Of a DNA stretch of 64,000 bases, positions 62,834-64,000 are shown piece after piece; position 1 is the stretch's first letter; the number at the start of each line of letters is the position of its first letter. The DNA is from Halobacteriovorax vibrionivorans (GTDB taxonomy: Bacteria > Bdellovibrionota > Bacteriovoracia > Bacteriovoracales > Bacteriovoracaceae). Below the pieces are notes generated by a model. The model ran no database searches. It worked only from the letters and a program-made list of their open reading frames with translations, and had not been told where the DNA came from. Where the stretch lies: contig NZ_QDKL01000001.1 in the NCBI RefSeq assembly GCF_003346865.1, forward strand, positions 62,001-126,000, given 5' to 3'. The translations under genes were made by a program, and so were the position numbers.

Positions 62834-63052
62834 ATTATCCCTCTTAAGATATAAATGATTAATAGATAGCTACACTTCGCCACTTCTTAACCTAAACTTA
62901 ATATATTCACCGAAGACAACCTCTATAATTTCAAACACATACCAACACTGTAACAATGAAGTGAATAACAAAATGAACACCTTACAACGCGAACCTCCAC
63001 CCACTCTCAAGAGAAAAAAATTCAAAATAGTTTAAAAAACGTTTTGTGCGAA
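62834..63052. other. AT-rich intergenic region
   Basis: About 220 bases upstream of the hairpin chain. It is AT-rich and holds no convincing gene. It contains the leader of the 103-residue protein gene on the minus strand. A promoter for the mutM leader would be expected here but was not identified with confidence. Confidence 0.4.
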
Positions 63053-63235
63053 TTCGTAATTGCGAACTTCAATGAGGCCATGTAAAATGGCACGCAATTG
63101 CAGGCGGAGATGGTCTCCGCCCATGCATCGCAGACGTACAAAGACTTTGACTTGAAGTCTTTTCCCGTCGCGATTGCACAACGGTAAAGCGACCGTCAAA
63201 ATGCTCACGCATTTTGGACCTGAGCTTTACTCAGG
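63053..63235 (+). other. Chain of seven hairpins before mutM
   Basis: Seven inverted repeats follow one another in about 185 bases: 63053-63066 (4 bp), 63077-63091 (5 bp), 63099-63127 (8 bp plus 4 bp beyond a 2-base bulge; GGCGGAGA/TCTCCGCC), 63140-63162 (8 bp; AAAGACTT/AAGTCTTT), 63181-63196 (5 bp), 63197-63216 (8 bp; CAAAATGC/GCATTTTG) and 63219-63235 (6 bp). The region is richer in GC than the flanking spacer and ends 9 bases before the mutM start. It has no T-tract and no obvious frame. It may be a structured 5' leader or an RNA element; the class is not recognised. Confidence 0.55.
63219..63235 (+). promoter_or_regulatory. Hairpin covering the mutM ribosome binding site
   Basis: CCTGAG/CTCAGG with loop CTTTA places the AGG of the AGGA ribosome binding site (63233-63236) in its 3' arm, 8 bases from the ATG. 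If formed in the mRNA it would reduce ribosome access. This is a structural inference. Confidence 0.4.
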
Positions 63236-63244
63236 ACGTGTCGC

Positions 63245-64000
63245 ATGCCAGAACTACCCGAAGTCGAAACCATCAAATCACAACTCTCTCACGTTCTCCC
63301 AATGGAGATCGAGGAAGTCGCATACTCTGATGTGAGTGATTCCATTGTTAAGGATAAGGACTTCAATCCTAAGGGCATGACTCTTGAGCGTGTGGAGCGC
63401 CAGGGAAAGGTTCTGCGTTTTTTCTTTGAGGATCAAGATGGGAATGAGTGGCGAGCGATTTCAGGGTTGGGGATGTCGGGCTCGTGGCGAATTGCAACGG
63501 AAGAGATTACTGAAAAGCATACTCATGTAAAACTCATTGGGACAAATGCAAAAGGGCCAATTCATCTAGGCTACATTGACCCTCGCCGCTTTGGTGTCTT
63601 TCACCTCTACTCTCCACCAAATGAGGCCACATGGCTTACACGCTTAGGCCCTGATGTATCAAAAGAAGAATTCACTCTTGATTATCTTTTGATGCTTAAA
63701 AAAGAGCGTCCCAATAAAGTGTTAAAACCATTTCTCTTAGAGCAAAACTTCTTTGCCGGTGTTGGTAATTATATGGCCAGCGAAATTTGCGCAAGAGCAG
63801 GAGTTCGTCCAACGCGAAGAATGAAGACCCTAACGAAGCTTGAGCTTGAAAAAGTTTATATGGCCGTAAAGATTGTTCTCGATGATTCCATTAGCACAGG
63901 TGGTACAACTTTTTCTGGTGGCTATCAAGATGCCTTTGGTGAAAAGGGTGAAGGTGTAAAAAACCTTGTTGTCTTTTATCAAAAGATCTGTGGCCTATGT
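63245..64000 (+). CDS. mutM: Formamidopyrimidine-DNA glycosylase (5' part)
   Basis: This gene is cut by the window end; 252 codons are visible. The protein starts MPELPEVET with catalytic Pro2 and Glu3 after Met removal, and contains the lysine beta-hairpin loop region, GLGMSGSW, YIDPRRFGVF, LLEQNFFAGVGNYMASEICARAGV (helix-two-turn-helix) and the first CGLC pair of the zinc finger. It removes oxidised purines such as 8-oxoguanine and nicks the abasic site. The remaining zinc-finger residues lie beyond position 64000. Confidence 0.95.
   Translation, partial: MPELPEVETIKSQLSHVLPMEIEEVAYSDVSDSIVKDKDFNPKGMTLERVERQGKVLRFFFEDQDGNEWRAISGLGMSGSWRIATEEITEKHTHVKLIGTNAKGPIHLGYIDPRRFGVFHLYSPPNEATWLTRLGPDVSKEEFTLDYLLMLKKERPNKVLKPFLLEQNFFAGVGNYMASEICARAGVRPTRRMKTLTKLELEKVYMAVKIVLDDSISTGGTTFSGGYQDAFGEKGEGVKNLVVFYQKICGLC

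Noticed and set aside
63088..63156. Arg-rich 22-codon frame within the hairpin chain
   Set aside because: It is produced by the palindromic sequence itself, and has no ribosome binding site.

Overview
The window is AT-rich, densely coded DNA with short intergenic gaps and many simple GGCC-stem terminators. It looks like a marine Bdellovibrionota genome of the Halobacteriovorax/Bacteriovorax type. This is inferred from the low GC, the large number of Sec-exported proteins of unknown function, the OmpW and MipA-like barrels, the orphan membrane histidine kinases, and the mix of a SWIB protein, a lipoxygenase-like protein and a light-response cluster. No rRNA, tRNA, CRISPR array, insertion sequence or prophage was recognised. 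The taxonomic call is not proven.

Layout. 0-6 kb: SWIB protein, RhlE-type helicase, DUF3820 protein, then a 1012-residue exported protein with two amidoligase-like regions and a coupled small membrane protein. 6-12 kb: Bax inhibitor-1 family protein, histidine kinase, lipoxygenase-like protein, Qnr-like pentapeptide protein, acyl-CoA thioesterase. 12-15 kb: small secreted proteins and a metzincin-type protease. 15-20.3 kb: a light-response cluster with a divergent MerR/B12-domain regulator (LitR/CarH type), then epimerase-SRPBCC, lipocalin, DUF523-YbgA and photolyase, with a good LitR-type operator between. 20.4-26 kb: three paralogous 7TM histidine kinases. 26-37 kb: PAP2 phosphatase, OmpW, OsmC-YcaO, BtuE-like peroxidase, NIF3-like domain, pterin dehydratase, GH14 beta-amylase, and a frameshifted catalase-like lipoprotein. 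37-43 kb: four co-directional genes for exported proteins, two of them with amidoligase-like or acetyltransferase-like regions. 43-46 kb: PAS kinase, universal stress protein, methyltransferase. 46-50 kb: 5-oxoprolinase with a C-terminal gamma-glutamylcyclotransferase domain. 50-60 kb: alcohol dehydrogenase, histidine kinase, glutaminase, metallophosphoesterase, secreted proteins, an outer membrane barrel, and a YeeZ-like Rossmann protein. 60-64 kb: Dus, a DnaB-like RecA ATPase, a chain of hairpins, and mutM cut by the window end.

How the genes may work together. Glutaminase, the cyclotransferase-oxoprolinase fusion and the peroxidase fit recovery of glutamate and glutathione products, as expected of an organism living on peptide-rich prey. 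This is inference. The 15-20 kb cluster is a familiar light/photodamage regulon. The most unusual items are the cyclotransferase-oxoprolinase fusion, the exported amidoligase-like proteins and the 37-43 kb cluster, the lipoxygenase-like protein, the LitR-like regulator with a degraded B12 pocket, and the hairpin chain before mutM.
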